Shown here piece after piece: positions 25,343 through 34,890 of a DNA stretch of 64,000 nucleotides. The position numbers and the translations under genes were made by a program. The first letter of the stretch is position 1. Each line of letters begins with the position of its first letter. Source of the stretch: Sphaerisporangium album (lineage in GTDB: Bacteria; Actinomycetota; Actinomycetes; Streptosporangiales; Streptosporangiaceae). The stretch spans positions 124,001-188,000 of the forward strand of contig NZ_QOIL01000003.1 in assembly GCF_003323745.1 (NCBI RefSeq), given 5' to 3'. The notes beneath the pieces are model-generated. The model saw nothing but the letters and a program-made list of their open reading frames with translations. It did no database searches and had not been told where the DNA came from.

Positions 25343-26173
25343 TCACAGGTGGATGTGGCGCCGGTAGGTGAACAGGGCCGCCACGACGCCCGCCGCCGTC
25401 AGCACCACCAGGTACCCGACGTGGACCAGCGACGTGCCCAGGGTGGCGGTGCCGAGGCTCAGCGTGCGGCACAGGTCGACGCCGTGCCACAGCGGCAGGA
25501 CGTACGCCACGGGACGCAGCCACTCGGGGAGGGTCGCGAGGTCGAAGAACGTGCCGGCGAACAGGTACATCGGCATCATGACGAACCGGAACACGGTGTT
25601 GAGCCTGCCGAACTCGCCGACGGTGACGGTCCACGCCGCGAGCGGCGCCGCGAAGGCCATGCCCGTGAGCAGCGCCGCCGGGACGGTGAGCACGACCCAC
25701 GGCGACCGGACCGCGCCGAAGGCGACCATCACCACGGCGAACGCCAGGGCGCTGCTCGCGACCCGGAACGCGATGAACAGCAGGTGCCCGGCCAGGATGT
25801 CGCGGGGCTCCAGTGGGGTCGCGGCGGCGACGAGGTAGGCGCGGTCCCGCCGCAGCGAGCTGTAGACCGCGAACGACGACTCGACGAACGCGTTCTGCAT
25901 CGCGGCGGCGGCCAGCATGCCCGGGGCGAAGAACTCCAGGTAGTCGATGCCGTTCAGGGACGCGGGGTCCACCAGGCGTCCGAGCCCGGCGCCGATGGCG
26001 AGCAGGAAGAGCAGCGGGTTGGCGACGCTGAGCACGACCGTGCCCCGCCAGGTGCGGCGGTAGCGGAGCATGCGGGCGGCGAACTCGCGCAGGAACATGG
26101 GCGGCGCGGCGGACGGCGCCGGGGACACCGGAGGGGCCGGGAACGTCGCGGGGGACGCCGGAGTGACTGCCAT
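25343..26173 (-). CDS. ABC-2 type permease (first of a pair)
   Basis: 276 residues. Pro/Ala-rich N terminus, then six membrane segments ('TVVLSVANPLLFLLAIGAGLGRLVD', 'YLEFFAPGMLAAAAMQNAFVES') and the C-terminal 'FRFVMMPMYLFAGTFFDLATLPEWLRPVAYVLPLWHGVDLCR'. Same fold as the following gene but clearly diverged, implying an asymmetric transporter of the NodIJ/DrrAB class. Starts nine bases after the ATPase gene. Confidence 0.9.
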   Translation of the reverse strand: MAVTPASPATFPAPPVSPAPSAAPPMFLREFAARMLRYRRTWRGTVVLSVANPLLFLLAIGAGLGRLVDPASLNGIDYLEFFAPGMLAAAAMQNAFVESSFAVYSSLRRDRAYLVAAATPLEPRDILAGHLLFIAFRVASSALAFAVVMVAFGAVRSPWVVLTVPAALLTGMAFAAPLAAWTVTVGEFGRLNTVFRFVMMPMYLFAGTFFDLATLPEWLRPVAYVLPLWHGVDLCRTLSLGTATLGTSLVHVGYLVVLTAAGVVAALFTYRRHIHL

Positions 26174-26181
26174 GGAACTCC

Positions 26182-27159
26182 TCAGTCCGTGAGGCTACGG
26201 CCGGCGAGGCGCAGGAACACGTCCTCCAGCGTCGACCTGCGCACGAGGGCGGTGACCGGGACCATCTGGGCGGCGGTGACCACGGCCAGCGTCGCCTCGC
26301 CGTCCGGGGTGTAGACGAGCACCCGGTCGGGCAGGACCTCGACCCGTTCTCCCACGTCCGCGCGGACGAGCGCGGAGAGCTTGCCTGCCGCCTGCTCATG
26401 CTCCTCGATCGGGAACCTGAGCTCCAGGACCTCGCGCGTGGAGTGCCGCTGGATCAGCTCCTGCGGCGACCCCTCGTCCGCGATGAGCCCCTTGTCCATG
26501 ACGACGAGCCGGTCGCACAGCTGCTCGGCCTCGTCCATGTAGTGCGTGGTGAGCAGCAGCGTGACGCCCTGCTGCTTCAGGCGGAACAGCCGGTCCCACA
26601 GGACGTGCCGCGCCTGCGGGTCCAGGCCGGTGGTCGGCTCGTCCAGCAGCAGGATGTCCGGCTCGTTGATGAGGGAGCGGGCGATCGTCAGCCGTCGCCG
26701 CATGCCGCCCGACAGCGAGCCGAGCTTCTCCTCCGCCTTGTCCTCCAGCTGCGCGAAGTCCAGCAGGCGGCCGGCGCGCTCCCTGACGACGCGGCGGGGC
26801 AGCCCGAAGTAGATGCCGTACATCAGGAGGTTCTCGCGCACGGACAGGTCGGGGTCGAGCACGTCGTCCTGCGGGACGACGCCGAGGCGGGCCCGGATGC
26901 GCCGCCCGTCGCGCCGGGGGTCCATGCCGAGGATGCGCAGGTCGCCGCCGGTCGGCGGGGAGACGCATCCGAGCATGCGCATCGTGGACGACTTTCCCGC
27001 GCCGTTCGGCCCGAGGAACCCGAACGCCTCGCCGCGGTCGACGTGGAAGTCGATGCCGGCGACGGCCTGGAACCCCTCCCCGCCGCGCACCTTGGCCGGG
27101 TAGGTCTTCCTGAGACCCCTCGCCTGGATCAGAGGGGCCGCTGTGCCGTCACGTGTCAT
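26182..27159 (-). CDS. ABC transporter ATP-binding protein (NodI/DrrA-like)
   Basis: 325 residues from the ATG at 27159 (GAGG ahead). Walker A 'GPNGAGKSS', Q-loop 'VPQDDVLDPDLSVRENL', signature 'LSGGMRRR', Walker B 'ILLLDEPTTGLDPQ' and H-loop 'TTHYMDEAEQL' are all intact. The ~80-residue C-terminal extension after the ATPase core is typical of the DrrA/NodI group. First gene of the three-gene exporter operon. The cargo is unknown. Confidence 0.93.
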   Translation of the reverse strand: MTRDGTAAPLIQARGLRKTYPAKVRGGEGFQAVAGIDFHVDRGEAFGFLGPNGAGKSSTMRMLGCVSPPTGGDLRILGMDPRRDGRRIRARLGVVPQDDVLDPDLSVRENLLMYGIYFGLPRRVVRERAGRLLDFAQLEDKAEEKLGSLSGGMRRRLTIARSLINEPDILLLDEPTTGLDPQARHVLWDRLFRLKQQGVTLLLTTHYMDEAEQLCDRLVVMDKGLIADEGSPQELIQRHSTREVLELRFPIEEHEQAAGKLSALVRADVGERVEVLPDRVLVYTPDGEATLAVVTAAQMVPVTALVRRSTLEDVFLRLAGRSLTD

Positions 27160-27276
27160 GGAACCTCGAAGTCCTCGGGCGGCCGGTCCTGCTCGGTCGT
27201 CGATCAAGAACGATCTGAACCAAATCCTGCAATAAATCGCCGAAACCACGCAACTCATTTACGCGAGAAGGAAACA

Positions 27277-27313
27277 CGAGGGCCCTGGCGTGCCGCGCAC
27301 GCCAGGGCCCTCG
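27277..27313 (-). terminator. Strong intrinsic terminator of the subtilase gene
   Basis: 17-pair perfect stem with a three-base loop (CGAGGGCCCTGGCGTGC paired with its complement). On the minus strand it is followed by TGTTTCCTT. It lies about 20 bases past the subtilase stop and ahead of the ABC operon. Confidence 0.85.
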
Positions 27314-27334
27314 ATTCAGGATGTCAGGACGACA

Positions 27335-30300
27335 TCACGGCTTGACGGTGGGAACCTTCCCCAGCGGAACCTTGTCGGCCTCCGGAGAACCACTGCGGTC
27401 GTCCAGGCTGACGACGAGCCACCCCTTCACCGGGGTGGACGCCAGCCGCGCCGGGTCGGCCGTGAGCGCGATGGTGCTGGACGCGCCCGGCTCCAGCGGC
27501 ACGTACGCCCCCGTCGAGACGGCCGGCGCGAAGGCGTCGAACGCCGCCGGCTCGGTGTCGTCGACGAGCCCCGCGGGCACCTTGGAGGAGGCGCTGACCG
27601 AGTAGGTGAAGCGCGAGGCGCCCTCGGCCAGCCCCACCTGGGAGGCGAGGACCGGCATCAGCAGCGTGCCGCCGTTCATCGGGGCCGTGGCGACCCACGT
27701 GTCCACCAGCGACCCGTCGGCCTTGAACACGAACGTGGCGAAGCGCCCGTCGGAGGAGCCCGCGGTCACCAGGCCGTAGTCCGCGCCGACCAGGACGTAG
27801 TCGGCCGTCCCGTCCCCGGTCACGTCGATCGGGATGTCGAACTCGTTCGCCGAGGCGTTGGACCAGCGGCCCGAGGTGTTCACCGCGAACACCAGCGTCC
27901 GGTCGGTGTCCGCGCCGCCGAGCACCGAGCCCGGCAGCGCCTGCACGCCGGCCGCGCGGACGTCCATCGAGTCCTCGGCGCCCCTGACGTCCTCGGAGTC
28001 GGTGATGCCCCAGGCGTAGACGTCGGCGGCGCCGGCGTGCGCCCCCTTGTTCTGCACCTTGACGGACGTCGCCGCCACGCCGCCGCTCACGGTGTACTTG
28101 CCCGGCTGCGAGGTGGTCGCCTCGGACTGCGCGTCAGGGACGAGCAGGAACGCGGCCCGCAGCGGGTACACGCCCTCGGCGGCGGCGCGCGGCGTCGCGG
28201 TGACCGCGCCCTGGATGTGGACGAGCGACCCGAAGTTGGACGTCTCGGCGGCGGGCAGCGCGGCCACGGCCTGCGCGGTGAGCGACAGCGTGACCCGCAC
28301 GTCGCGGCTGCTCTCCGGGCCGACGGTGACCGACGCCGGGGAGACCGTGGCCTGCGCGCCGTACGACTGGCCGGTGAACGCGGCGGCCAGGTCGTAGGTG
28401 ACCGAGGCCTTGCCGGTGTTGCGGATGGTGAACGTCTCGCTCTGCCGGTACGCGCCGGTCAGGGACTGGAGCCCGAACGACAGGTTGCCCCCGCCGTGCC
28501 CGGTCTCGCCGAGGACGGTCGCGGCGACCGCCTGGCGCGCGGCGACGACGCCGGAGCCGGCGACCCGCGCCGTGTAGCCCGCGATCTTGGTGGACGCGTC
28601 GGCGGTGCTGACGATGGCGGCCTTGATCTGGCCCGGCCGCCAGCGCGGGTGCGCCTGCTTCACCAGCGCGGCGACTCCGGCGGTCATCGGAGAGGCCATC
28701 GAGGTGCCGGAGATGGTCGCGGGACCCGAACCGGTGCCGACCCCCGTCGAGACGATGGCCACACCGGGCGCGGTCACGTCCGGCTTCAGCGCGCTCGCGC
28801 CGTTGCCGGGGCCGCCGGAGGAGAACGAGGCGAGCTTCGCGTAGCCGGGGTTCGGGACGGCCATCGCCGTCAGCGCGGTGCTCTTGCCGTCCAGCGAGGT
28901 GGCCGCCGCGCGGTCGGTGCTCTTGATGCCGAGGAACGGGATGGTGACCGTGTAGGGCTCGCCGGTGTCGGGGTCGGAGGTGATCGGGCCCTCGATCGGC
29001 GGGTACGCCGCGTCGGTGTTGATCATCGCGACCGCGGCGGCGCCCGCCTTCTGCCCGAGAATGGCGCGCTTCACGCGGGCGCACACGCCGCGCAGCGTGA
29101 TCACGAGCTTGCCCGTGACACCGCCCGGGTAGGCGGTGTAGTCGGCCGGGTCACAGCCGAGCGACACCGGCCCGGACGGGTAGCTGGTGCGCAGCACCGC
29201 GATCGGCAGCGTCCCCGAAGGCAGGGCCGCCTCGTTGGAATTCTGCGCGACGATCTCCGTGCCGTCCGCCGAGATCTTCGCGGCGGGCAGCTGGGCGCGG
29301 GCGGCGTCCAGGGCGGCCACCGAAATGGCGGTCGGGGCGACGGCCGGGGCGCCGGTGATGTAGGCGTTCGGGCCGGAGTTGCCCGCCGAGGCGACCACGG
29401 TGACGCCCGCGCGGGTCAGCGTCCGCACGGCCTGGGCGCTGGGCTCGTCGACGCGGCCGAAAGGCGAGCCGAGCGACATGTTGACGACGTTCGCGCCGTC
29501 CTTGAGCGCCCGCTCCATGGCCGAGACGATGACGTCCTCGCTCGCCGAGCCCTCGCAGCCGAACACGCGGTAGGCCATGATCAGGGCCTTCGGCGCGACG
29601 CCGGGCCCGATCTTGAAGGACTTCGAGTGCGTGGTGGAGTCGTACGGGCCGGCGTAGGTCCTGCCGCCCGCGTCCACGCCGAAGCCCGCCGCGCTGCCCG
29701 CCACGTGGGAGCCGTGCCCGTTGCAGTCCAGTGGGTCGGGGTCCGGCTTGGGCACGGAGGTCGGGATGTTGTCGTCGTAGTCGTCTCCGACGAAGTCGTA
29801 CCCGCCGATCACCTTCGCGGTCGGGAAGGTGCCCGGCTCGATGACCGTGCCGTCGTTGCGCTCGAAGTCGGCCGGGTCGCCCGAACCGCCGAAGTTGGCG
29901 TGGGTGTAGTCCACCCCGGTGTCGATGATCGCGACCTTGACGCCGTCGCCGGTCTTGCCGAGGTCCTGCCAGACCTGGGGGGCGCCGATGTAGGGGACGC
30001 CGGCCGTGTTGTCACGGCTGAAGGTCCGCACCGGGTGGACCGAGACGACCTTGGGGGTCTCCGCGATGGCGGACAGGCTGCGCGCCGGGATCGTGGCGGC
30101 GATGCCGTTGAAGCTGTCGGTGTAGGTCGCGAGGACCTTCCCACCCTCGGCCTTCACCTTCTCCTCGACGCTCTGCCGCTCGGTCCGCAGCGCGGAGCGA
30201 AGGGAGGGCTTGTCGACGGACCTGCCGGCGTCCTCGGCGTCGGCCGCGGCGTCGCCGACAGGTGTGCCGGTGACCTGGATGAGCACCTTGAGGGAGCGGG

Positions 30301-30469
30301 CGGTGTCCAGGACGGCGGGCCTGAAGCCCGAGTAGTTGTAAGTGCCAGGCAGGTGCTGGAACGCGGGTGGCCGGGCGGGTTCTGCGTTCGCCGTGGACGG
30401 GATCACCGCCGGCGGGATCGCGACGCTCGCGGATGCGAGTACCGCGCCAAAGAGCAGACGCCTCTTCAC
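27335..30469 (-). CDS. Large secreted subtilisin-like serine protease (S8) with PA domain
   Basis: 1044 residues. Signal peptide 1-29 (LLFGAVLASASVAIPPAVIPSTANA), I9-type propeptide to about 150, then the S8 domain with the complete triad: Asp183 (AIIDTGVDYTH), His252 (NGHGSHVAG) and Ser590 (ISGTSMASP), plus oxyanion Asn near 364 (SAGNSGP). A PA domain is inserted around 420-530 ('GKLVITLRGVCARVKRAILGQKAGAAAVAMIN'), placing the serine far downstream as in lactocepin-type proteases. The C-terminal ~400 residues are Ig-like/Fn3-like strands. Extracellular protein degradation is the likely job. Monocistronic, ended by a strong hairpin. Confidence 0.93.
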   Translation of the reverse strand: MKRRLLFGAVLASASVAIPPAVIPSTANAEPARPPAFQHLPGTYNYSGFRPAVLDTARSLKVLIQVTGTPVGDAAADAEDAGRSVDKPSLRSALRTERQSVEEKVKAEGGKVLATYTDSFNGIAATIPARSLSAIAETPKVVSVHPVRTFSRDNTAGVPYIGAPQVWQDLGKTGDGVKVAIIDTGVDYTHANFGGSGDPADFERNDGTVIEPGTFPTAKVIGGYDFVGDDYDDNIPTSVPKPDPDPLDCNGHGSHVAGSAAGFGVDAGGRTYAGPYDSTTHSKSFKIGPGVAPKALIMAYRVFGCEGSASEDVIVSAMERALKDGANVVNMSLGSPFGRVDEPSAQAVRTLTRAGVTVVASAGNSGPNAYITGAPAVAPTAISVAALDAARAQLPAAKISADGTEIVAQNSNEAALPSGTLPIAVLRTSYPSGPVSLGCDPADYTAYPGGVTGKLVITLRGVCARVKRAILGQKAGAAAVAMINTDAAYPPIEGPITSDPDTGEPYTVTIPFLGIKSTDRAAATSLDGKSTALTAMAVPNPGYAKLASFSSGGPGNGASALKPDVTAPGVAIVSTGVGTGSGPATISGTSMASPMTAGVAALVKQAHPRWRPGQIKAAIVSTADASTKIAGYTARVAGSGVVAARQAVAATVLGETGHGGGNLSFGLQSLTGAYRQSETFTIRNTGKASVTYDLAAAFTGQSYGAQATVSPASVTVGPESSRDVRVTLSLTAQAVAALPAAETSNFGSLVHIQGAVTATPRAAAEGVYPLRAAFLLVPDAQSEATTSQPGKYTVSGGVAATSVKVQNKGAHAGAADVYAWGITDSEDVRGAEDSMDVRAAGVQALPGSVLGGADTDRTLVFAVNTSGRWSNASANEFDIPIDVTGDGTADYVLVGADYGLVTAGSSDGRFATFVFKADGSLVDTWVATAPMNGGTLLMPVLASQVGLAEGASRFTYSVSASSKVPAGLVDDTEPAAFDAFAPAVSTGAYVPLEPGASSTIALTADPARLASTPVKGWLVVSLDDRSGSPEADKVPLGKVPTVKP

Positions 30470-30731
30470 TGATCACCTCATGGGGGGTGGTGGACATGCG
30501 TGATCAGAAGCGTCGCGCCATCGGCACAGCCGTTCGGCACCGCTTTGGTAACAAATGGGGCACAAGCTCAGTAAGCGTCGGAGTTGTCGTCCATCGCGGC
30601 TGCCCCCGGCACGCGCGAACACGTGGACGTCACGTTCTTCGGCGCGTGATTCCGCCGGGATGCCCCAGGGCCATATCATTGGGCACCTCTGATCTCGCCG
30701 CGATTCATCGGGTCCATATAAGGGGTGGGCG

Positions 30732-33137
30732 GTGTCCGATGCTCACCTTCCCGGCCCGGACGAACCGTCGGAGATCGGCGGCTACCGGCTGATCCGCCGC
30801 CTCGGCGGCGGGGGCCAGGGCCTCGTCTACCTCGGCCGGCCCTCCTCGGGCGAGGACGTCGCCGTCAAGGTGCTGCACGCCTGGATGTCCGACGACGCCG
30901 ACGCGCGCAGGCGGTTCCTGCGCGAGGTCGACGTGGCGCGCCGCGTGGCCCCGTTCTGCACCGCGAAGGTGCTCGACATGGGCATCCAGGGCGACCGTCC
31001 GTACATCGTCAGCGAGTACGTCCCCGGCGTCTCGCTGGAGCAGCTCGTCAGGACGGCGGGGCCCCGCGCGGGCAGCGGCCTGGAGCGGCTCGCGGTCTCG
31101 ACGATGAGCGCGCTCGCCGCGATCCACCGCGCGGGCATCGTGCACCGCGACTTCAAGCCGAGCAACATCATCCTCGGCCCCGAGGGCCCGGTGGTGATCG
31201 ACTTCGGCATCTCGCGGGCGCTGGACACCAGCGTCACCCGCACCGGCTCGATCGGCACCCCGCCGTACATGGCGCCCGAGCAGTTCACCCACGAGTCGGC
31301 GGCCGGTCAGAGCGCGGACGTGTTCAGCTGGGCGTGCACGATGGTCTACGCGGCGACGGGTCACCGCGCGTTCCACGGCGAGACGGTCCCGGCCGTCGTC
31401 AACGCGATCCTGAACCAGGAGCCGGACCTTTCCGGCGTTCCGCCGATGCTCCAGCCGCTGCTCGCGGCGTGCCTGGCCAAGAACCCGGACGGGCGTCCGA
31501 CGAGCGCCGAGCTGCTTCGCGTCCTGACCGGCGAGAACGCGGCCCCCGCCCCTCCGTCCGCGCCGGGCCCGCCCCGGCCGGCGCCTACGTTGCCCATGCC
31601 CCCGATGGGCCTGGCCGCGTGGACGCCCACCACACCGTCCGCGGGAGGCGGGGGCACCGCACCACCGGCGGGCGACCGGGGCGCCACACCCTCCGCGGCG
31701 GGCTGGGGCGCGGCGCCCTCGGCGGGAGGCCGGGGCCCGGCCACGGAACCCTCCCAGGGCACGCGGCCGGTCACGGAACCGTTCCAGGGCAACACCCGCC
31801 CCTCCCCCGGATCGACACCGGACACGCATCCCTCCCCCGGCACTGCGCCGAACACGCGCCCCTCCCCGGGACCGTCACCGGAGCGCGTGACCGAACCCGG
31901 GACACCAGGACGGCCGACCGTCCTCGGGACCCCCGGACGTCCGGCCGAGCCCGGGACGCCCGGACGGCGGACCGGCGCGATCCCGCGCCGCGCGCTCCTC
32001 GCCGCAGGGGCGGGCCTGGCCGTGCTCGGGGCCGCGGCCGTGACCCTGCCGAACCTGTTACGGGAACGCGCCAACACCGGCGGCCCGGGCGCCGAGTCCA
32101 CGGTGTCCCCGCCCGGCCGCTCCCCCGCGACGACGGCCCCCGCGACCGAGCCCGCGCAGGCCCACCCCTTCGGCACCCCCCTGTACGGCGAGATCACCGA
32201 GCACGGCAACGACGTCCGCTCGATCGCCGTCGGCACGGTGAACGGCGCCCCCGTGGCGATCTCCGGCGGAGACGACAAGACCGTACGGGTCTTCGGACTC
32301 GCCGACGGCAGGCAGATCGGCGCCCCCTACACCCAGCACACCGGATGGGTCCGGGCGATCGCGTTCACCGAGCTGGACGGCGCGCCGGTCGCGGTCACCG
32401 GCAGCGACGACGACACCGTCCGCGTCTGGGACCTGGTGACCAGGAAAGCGGTCGGCTCGCCGTTCCTCGGGCACACCGGCGACGTCAAGGCGGTGGCCGT
32501 CGGGCGGCTGGACGACCGGCCCATCGCCATCACCGGCGGGGCCGACCTCACCGTCCGCGTGTGGGACCTGGCCACGGGCAAGGAGGTCCACGCCATGCGG
32601 GGCCACTCGGGGACGATCTGGTCGATCGCGTACGGCGAGGTGGATTCCAAGCCGGTGGCCGTCACGGTCGGCGACGACAAGACCGTGCGCGTGTGGGACC
32701 TGTCCCGGGGCGCGCAGCTGGGTGACTCGCTGACCGGGCACGACGATTCGGTCCGTGCGGTCGCGTTCGGCCGGCTGGACGGCACGGCCGTCGCCGTCAC
32801 CGGAAGCATGGACAAGACCGTGCGCGTGTGGGACCTGGACAAGATGGAGCCGCGCGGAGACCCCTTCACCGGGCACGCCGGGCCGGTGTGGGCGGTGGCG
32901 TTCGACGAGGTCGACGGCGTGCCGATCGCCGTCACCGGCAGCGACGACAGCACCGTCCGGGTGTGGGACCTGCGCGCGGGCAAACCCCTCGGCAAGCCGC
33001 TCACCGGTCACACCGACCGCGTGTGGTCGGTCACGACGGGCCGCGCCGACGGCCTTCCGCTCGCCGTCAGCGGCAGCCGCGACGAGACCGTCCGAGTGTG
33101 GAGCCTCGCCCCGCCCTTCCCGCCCTCCGGCTCCTGA
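30732..33137 (+). CDS. Serine/threonine protein kinase with C-terminal WD40 repeats
   Basis: 801 residues, GTG start. The kinase domain is about 18-265: Gly loop 'LGGGGQGLVYLG', Lys46 (VAVKVL), catalytic 'VHRDFKPSN' with Asp140, DFG at 157-159 and 'GTPPYMAPEQF'. A Pro/Gly/Thr-rich repetitive linker (about 270-420) leads to a membrane helix (about 428-447, LLAAGAGLAVLGAAAVTLP), so the WD40 propeller (about 490-801, seven repeats with 'VRVWDL' ends) lies outside the cell. The outside sensor may report ligand or wall state to the inside kinase (inference). Monocistronic, closed by a hairpin. Confidence 0.93.
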   Translation: MSDAHLPGPDEPSEIGGYRLIRRLGGGGQGLVYLGRPSSGEDVAVKVLHAWMSDDADARRRFLREVDVARRVAPFCTAKVLDMGIQGDRPYIVSEYVPGVSLEQLVRTAGPRAGSGLERLAVSTMSALAAIHRAGIVHRDFKPSNIILGPEGPVVIDFGISRALDTSVTRTGSIGTPPYMAPEQFTHESAAGQSADVFSWACTMVYAATGHRAFHGETVPAVVNAILNQEPDLSGVPPMLQPLLAACLAKNPDGRPTSAELLRVLTGENAAPAPPSAPGPPRPAPTLPMPPMGLAAWTPTTPSAGGGGTAPPAGDRGATPSAAGWGAAPSAGGRGPATEPSQGTRPVTEPFQGNTRPSPGSTPDTHPSPGTAPNTRPSPGPSPERVTEPGTPGRPTVLGTPGRPAEPGTPGRRTGAIPRRALLAAGAGLAVLGAAAVTLPNLLRERANTGGPGAESTVSPPGRSPATTAPATEPAQAHPFGTPLYGEITEHGNDVRSIAVGTVNGAPVAISGGDDKTVRVFGLADGRQIGAPYTQHTGWVRAIAFTELDGAPVAVTGSDDDTVRVWDLVTRKAVGSPFLGHTGDVKAVAVGRLDDRPIAITGGADLTVRVWDLATGKEVHAMRGHSGTIWSIAYGEVDSKPVAVTVGDDKTVRVWDLSRGAQLGDSLTGHDDSVRAVAFGRLDGTAVAVTGSMDKTVRVWDLDKMEPRGDPFTGHAGPVWAVAFDEVDGVPIAVTGSDDSTVRVWDLRAGKPLGKPLTGHTDRVWSVTTGRADGLPLAVSGSRDETVRVWSLAPPFPPSGS

Positions 33138-33148
33138 CCCACCCCGCC

Positions 33149-33177
33149 GCGGCCCGGCCCTCGCGAGGCCGGGCCGC
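33149..33177. terminator. Bidirectional terminator between kinase and secreted protein genes
   Basis: GCGGCCCGGCC-CTCGCGA-GGCCGGGCCGC, 11-pair perfect stem in the 55-base gap between convergent genes. Confidence 0.7.
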
Positions 33178-33192
33178 GCGTCCTCGCGACCG

Positions 33193-33873
33193 TCAGTCGG
33201 AGTAGGGGGAGACGTTGTAGCCGTAGTTGGCGAAGAACTGGAAGCCCGCCGAGAGGTTGGACAGGCGGGTGACGAGGAAGTCGTCCTGCGCGCCCGGCGG
33301 GACGGTCTCGTCCTGGCGGATCTGCACGCTCACGAAGTACGGGCTCGTGTAGCCGGTCAGGTCGATCGGGATCTCCTTGCGGTTGTCGGTCAGCCGCTTG
33401 CTGGCCAGCACGACCTCCCTGGCCTTGAAGGTCGTGGTGTCCACCACGTGCAGGATGACCTTGATGGAGTGCCCCGGGTAGCCGGTGAAGGTCTGGGAGT
33501 CCTGCGCCTCGACGACGAGCACCGTCTTGTCCTCGCCCGGCGCCGACGTCCTCTGGAGGGTGATCGGGAACTCGGTGGCCGCGCCCGCGAAGGGCGTGTC
33601 ACCGTAGATGCCCGGCTCGTCGCCGAGGTGCACCCGGCCCTGCCAGATGAGCTCCGCCTGCGGGGCCTGCGCGCACGCCCCGCTCACCCGCTGCTTGGCG
33701 GCGAGATTCGCCACGTTGTGGTCACACGGGACTACCACCGTGCGGCTCTGCGTGGCCTCCGCACCGGTCATGGAGCCGCCGACGCCGAAGATCGTGACGA
33801 CGAGGGCGAGGGCGATTCCGGCCCGGCTCCTGAGCCTGGCCGCTGGGAACCTGATCAAAGGGTTGCTCCTCAC
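33193..33873 (-). CDS. Secreted protein of unknown function
   Basis: 226 residues with an N-terminal signal ('AGIALALVVTIFGVGGSMTGAEA', cleavage near ATQS). The mature protein is beta-rich with a Cys pair near its start (VPCDHNVANLAAKQRVSGAC). The GTG at 33873 is not preceded by a ribosome site, whereas AGGAG lies seven bases before an in-frame TTG at 33858 (LIRFPAARLRSRAG), so the real start may be that TTG. I do not recognise a family. It lies downstream of a SAM methyltransferase on the same strand, with a repeat-bearing 126-base gap. Confidence 0.75.
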   Translation of the reverse strand: MRSNPLIRFPAARLRSRAGIALALVVTIFGVGGSMTGAEATQSRTVVVPCDHNVANLAAKQRVSGACAQAPQAELIWQGRVHLGDEPGIYGDTPFAGAATEFPITLQRTSAPGEDKTVLVVEAQDSQTFTGYPGHSIKVILHVVDTTTFKAREVVLASKRLTDNRKEIPIDLTGYTSPYFVSVQIRQDETVPPGAQDDFLVTRLSNLSAGFQFFANYGYNVSPYSD

Positions 33874-33880
33874 TGATGTA

Positions 33881-33919
33881 ATCCCCGACTGTTTCCCCGA
33901 CTTCCCCGACTTCCCCGAC
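33881..33919. repeat. 9-bp tandem repeat (TTCCCCGAC)
   Basis: Three exact copies (33893-33919) and one degenerate copy at 33881, sited just upstream of the secreted-protein gene's start. It could be slippage-prone spacer DNA within the leader. Confidence 0.7.
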
Positions 33920-33999
33920 TTTCCGGGTCACCCCGGTCCTTGGCCTCGCCCGGACTTTCCGGGCGACGGAACGGGCGCCGGCCCGGCACGACCTCCTTT

Positions 34000-34890
34000 T
34001 CAGCCTTTTCGCACCATCAATCTGCGATAGGTCATATGCCGGCTCTGGTAAAGGTCGATGGTCAGGTTGACGGCGGCCACGAATTCTTCCACCATCTGCC
34101 GCCCGTACGCGGGAATCCCGGGACGGTCGGCGGGTTCGCTCGGCCAGTCGTCGATTATCCGCGGCGCGAAGTAATTCCTGACCTGGCTCTCGAAATGCTC
34201 GGCCATGGGGCCGCGCGCGACGTGCCCGTAGTCGAAGACCCTCTCCGCCGGCGGGAAGCCCGCCGCGAGCAGGTCGTCCTCGATCGTCGAGATGCGGGCG
34301 AAATGCGGGTAGGCGAAGTGGGCGGTCAGCGCCGAGACGTCGCCCTCGGTCGCGAAGGAGGTCAGCATCCAGTCGTCGACCACGAACCTGCCCCCGGGCG
34401 CGAGCGCCTCGTACACCTGGGTGAACAGCGCCCGGTGGTCGGGAACCTGGTAGAGCATGTTGATGCTCAGGGCCGCGTCGTAGGAGCCCTTGGGCAGGTC
34501 CTCCTGGCCGTCGGCCAGCACGACGGTGATCAGGTCCCACCAGTCGGGCGCCTGCCGGTTGAGCATCCGGGCGGTCATCGCGTGCGCCATCGAGTTGGTG
34601 ACCGAGGTGACCGACACCCCCCGCGCCCTGACCAGCAGGCGGGCCGGTCCGCCGAGGCCGCAGCCGACGTCGAGGACGCGTTCTCCCGCGCGCAGCTCGG
34701 CGAGGTCGGCGATGGTCGTGACGTGGTCGGCCGCACCCTGCCGCCACAACCGGCCGTCCGCCCAGACGCTGGAGTCGGCCACCATCGGGGGATGCAGGAG
34801 GTCACCGGTGAAGTAGATGTGCAGTCCACCGCCGGCGAGCCCGTACTGGGCGCCGACGACGTCCAGAACATAGTGCCCGTCGTCCGTAAT
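34000..34890 (-). CDS. SAM-dependent methyltransferase, probable ATT start
   Basis: About 296 residues if translation begins at ATT (34888-34890), which is preceded by a full AAAGGAGGT at ideal distance; no ATG, GTG or TTG exists between the upstream stop and that codon. The ATG at 34785 would remove about 35 residues that read as coding (HYVLDVVGAQYGLAGGGLHIYFTGDLLHPP). Class I methyltransferase fold: 'VLDVGCGLGGPARLLV' SAM motif, 'VSVTSVTNSMAHAMTAR' and 'DLPKGSYDAALSINMLYQVPDH', like tocopherol/sterol or natural-product C/O-methyltransferases. Substrate unknown. The next gene downstream encodes a secreted protein. Confidence 0.85.
   Translation of the reverse strand: MTDDGHYVLDVVGAQYGLAGGGLHIYFTGDLLHPPMVADSSVWADGRLWRQGAADHVTTIADLAELRAGERVLDVGCGLGGPARLLVRARGVSVTSVTNSMAHAMTARMLNRQAPDWWDLITVVLADGQEDLPKGSYDAALSINMLYQVPDHRALFTQVYEALAPGGRFVVDDWMLTSFATEGDVSALTAHFAYPHFARISTIEDDLLAAGFPPAERVFDYGHVARGPMAEHFESQVRNYFAPRIIDDWPSEPADRPGIPAYGRQMVEEFVAAVNLTIDLYQSRHMTYRRLMVRKG

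Noticed and set aside
27290-30472. A 1060-codon open frame antisense to the subtilase gene
   Set aside because: It is a mirror of the high GC third positions of the real gene: Arg/Gly/Val/His-rich with no domain, no ribosome site and no fold. The sense protein has a complete catalytic triad.
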